From: Gallaecimonas kandeliae | GTDB lineage: Bacteria > Pseudomonadota > Gammaproteobacteria > Enterobacterales > Gallaecimonadaceae | Direction: 5' to 3' | Assembly: GCF_030450055.1 (NCBI RefSeq) | Contig: NZ_CP118480.1 | Location: 558,001 to 622,000 of the forward strand | Length of the DNA: 64,000 bases | Position numbers and translations under genes: made by a program | The notes under the pieces: model-generated | The model's database searches: none | Seen by the model: the letters and a program-made list of their open reading frames with translations, nothing else | Told to the model about the DNA's origin: nothing | Shown here: one piece after another, positions 63,001 through 64,000 of the stretch | Layout: every line of letters starts with the position of its first letter | Numbering within the stretch: position 1 is the stretch's first letter

Positions 63001-63675
63001 CGCCAGGGCCGCCAGGCGCTGGGCCTGCTGCTCGGCCAGCAACTGGCCCAGGTCGCCGCTTTGGGGCTCGGCCAGCTCCAGCCAGGGCTTGATCTTGGCC
63101 TTGAGGGCCTCGGGGCCGGGCCAATGGTCCAACACCCCCAGCAGCTGCCGGGAGGGCAACGGATAGTAATGGCGGCGCCAATAGTCCTTGACGGCCTGAT
63201 CCAGCAGCGCCGAGAGATCCGTTTCCAGGCGGAGGTCGAAGAGGCTGCCGCTGGCGAAGGCGTGGGCCCTCAGCATGCGGTTGCACCAGCCGTGGATGGT
63301 GTGGATGGCGGCCTCGTCCATCCACTGGGCGGCCAGGGCCAGGCGATGGGCGCAGCCCGGCCAGTGCGGCTCGGCAAAGCCGGCCTTGAGGCTCTGCAGC
63401 AGGGCGTCGTCGGTGCCGGCGCCGGCGAAGACGGCGCCCGCCTCAGTGAGGCGGGCGCGGATGCGATCCTTGAGCTCCTGGGTGGCGGCCTCGGTGAAGG
63501 TCACCACCAGGATCTGCGGCGGTGTCAGGGGCGCCTCCTGGCCGTCGGGGGAGCCCAGCACCAGCCGCAGGTAGAGGGCGGCTATGGTGTAGGTCTTGCC
63601 GGTGCCGGCGCTGGCCTCGATGAGGCGGCTGCCGTGCAGGGGAAAAGCCAGGGGGTCGAGCTGCTGGAATTTCAC
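60052..63675 (-). CDS. recB: RecB exonuclease V beta subunit
   Basis: 1207 aa, full length. SF1A helicase: Walker A IEASAGTGKTYTIAALYLR at the N-terminus, VVTFTEAATQELKDRI, IHTIHGWC, VALIDEFQDTDPTQYGIF, FLIGDPKQAIYAFRGADI, TIHKSKGLEYPLVFLPFI, RLRLLYVALTRPRH. The C-terminal nuclease domain (about 980-1200) carries the RecB motif with the acidic triad around FYLADYKSNWLG. It degrades and repairs double-strand breaks with RecC and RecD. Overlaps recD and recC. Confidence 0.97.
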   Translation of the reverse strand: MKFQQLDPLAFPLHGSRLIEASAGTGKTYTIAALYLRLVLGSPDGQEAPLTPPQILVVTFTEAATQELKDRIRARLTEAGAVFAGAGTDDALLQSLKAGFAEPHWPGCAHRLALAAQWMDEAAIHTIHGWCNRMLRAHAFASGSLFDLRLETDLSALLDQAVKDYWRRHYYPLPSRQLLGVLDHWPGPEALKAKIKPWLELAEPQSGDLGQLLAEQQAQRLAALAPLKAQWRQWLPELAELLTQALDAKVLSGTYVKRPTLEKFLNGLGDWLADEPQLAPELPDSAWSRFTPEGLAGAVAKGKAPPQHPAFAALAQLPAQLAALPQDRELLIRHAATWIQQRLEQEKHQSATLGFDDLLGRLKAALDGDQGPTLAQVIRGEYPVALIDEFQDTDPTQYGIFAKVYGLGQEQPEPAANAVSASAAGRTGVFLIGDPKQAIYAFRGADIYTYLQAKQDTAGRHYTLGKNYRSTKELVAAVNGLFLQGEQQPEGAFLFKDAIPFIEVEANGRKEVLRIDGQPQAPLTCWQLQSDKPVSTGGYRAALAEACASEMVRLLNLGQQGKAGFEKDGQLEALRPEHMAVLVRAKAEADAIRAALARRGVQSVYLSDKESVYASAEAADLLAWLRASAEPENHRLLRAALASPSLSLGWAELDRLNHDELALEAEVERLKGYQQLWRRQGPLPLVRAWLKDFRLPARLLAGVNGERALTNLLHLAELLQQAATGLDGEQALIRHLEGHLGGNGGEEQILRLESDADLVKVVTIHKSKGLEYPLVFLPFICSFRPEEGKGEYVSYHQDGKRRLDPDKQPSSIEKADRERLAEDLRLLYVALTRPRHACWLGLAAIKKGNARDSNLHRSAIGQLLGGGEPLSAEALTGRLQAWQAAIPGLEVLPLPEATDDSYRPAGQEEPLGQARHFKGPVAEAWWISSYSALKLAEGERIAADTAQGDQLQEDREEPQSRPSARAGAGMHHFPRGPEPGTFLHGLLEWAAGQGFKPDPAELAELLARRCNLRGWGDWAPRLGLWLQELLAAPLTLPVGEPVALSALDGHQAEMEFWFDAHQVPLGALDHLVAGAVLPGRPRPALTPGLLNGMLKGFIDLVFEHQGRFYLADYKSNWLGENDGAYSREAMEQVVLEKRYDLQYLLYCLALHRLLKARLGQGYDHERHFGGALYLFLRGQGCFTDRPSRALLERLDALFAKEAGDAAR

Positions 63676-64000
63676 TGCTGGGCCTCCATGGCGTCGAAAA
63701 GGGGTTGGTAAAGGGCCCGGGCCAGGGCCTGGAAGGCGCCTTGGTCCAGCTGCGCGAAGGTGGGGAAGGCCCTGGTCAGGTAAGGGTCCTGACCCTTTTC
63801 GCCGGCCTGGAAGTCGCTGCCGTCATAGCGGGCGGCGGCCTTGGTCAGGGCCTCTTCCTCGCCTTTGGGCAGGGCTTCGAGGAAGGCGAAGGCGGCGGCC
63901 TGGGGCAGGGGCAGGGGGGCGTTCAGGCCGTCCTGGTAGGCCTTGGCCAAGGCCTGGAGGTGGCCCAGGGCCAGGCCCTGGGCCAGGGGCTGGATGTTCA
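63672..64000 (-). CDS. recC: RecC exonuclease V gamma subunit (partial, C-terminal end)
   Basis: The last 109 codons of the gene are visible, running out of the window at its right edge. The stretch [81 protein letters not shown] matches the RecC C-terminal helicase-like domain, ending QPLFDAMEAQQ, and the 3' end overlaps recB by 4 bases as in the recCBD operon. Confidence 0.9.
   Translation of the reverse strand, partial: NIQPLAQGLALGHLQALAKAYQDGLNAPLPLPQAAAFAFLEALPKGEEEALTKAAARYDGSDFQAGEKGQDPYLTRAFPTFAQLDQGAFQALARALYQPLFDAMEAQQ

Noticed and set aside
59875-63711. 1278-residue plus-strand frame over recB and recD
   Set aside because: Antisense of RecB/RecD. Long open antisense frames arise from the third-position GC bias; composition is repetitive and no domain is recognisable.

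Overview
The window is typical gammaproteobacterial chromosome: high GC, densely packed, with many short overlaps between genes. The order endA-rsmE-gshB-yqgE-ruvX, pilT-pilU, yggS-proC-yggT-yggU, rdgB-hemW, yggN, trmB-mutY-yggX closely follows the homologous neighbourhood of Escherichia coli. The TonB receptor paired with a LacI regulator, the long NfeD/slipin pair and the glutathione-linked formaldehyde pathway fit a marine or soil organism near Alteromonadales/Aeromonadales. A Gallaecimonas-like genome is my best guess, from gene content only.

Layout. 1-3.2 kb: a TonB-dependent receptor (C-terminus outside the window) and a LacI-type regulator, with a LacI-type operator upstream of the receptor. 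3.3-5.4 kb: NfeD protease and slipin. 5.4-5.9 kb: a Phe-Thr-Phe tRNA operon with its own promoter and terminator. 6-9 kb: yggX, mutY, trmB, yggN. 9-13.2 kb: a chromate transporter, two paralogous membrane proteins and a DUF885 hydrolase. 13.2-23.6 kb: the conserved housekeeping block. 23.7-34.1 kb: formaldehyde detoxification (frmA-fghA with a LysR regulator), a double-receiver response regulator and sbcDC. 34-42.8 kb: peroxidase, two DEAD-box helicases, a DsbA-like protein, YgjP and a YHYH lipoprotein. 42.9-57.9 kb: an accessory region with an AT-rich cluster of decaying small genes, a lysozyme/LprI pair, duplicated small secreted proteins, an ImmA/IrrE + DUF4411 module and six dispersed structured repeats. 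58.2-64 kb: recD, recB and the end of recC.

Three things stand out. (1) Six non-coding repeat copies between 47.9 and 56.7 kb keep the same stem-loops while the paired bases change together, which points to selection on RNA structure. (2) At three separate loci (tRNA-Phe, the response regulator, ygjP) the 3' end of a gene plus its downstream flank has been copied further downstream, twice as perfect-period tandem arrays. (3) A GH24 muramidase overlaps an LprI-family lysozyme-inhibitor lipoprotein, which looks like an effector/immunity or lysozyme/inhibitor pair. Functions come from motif recognition in the translated sequence; no database search was run.
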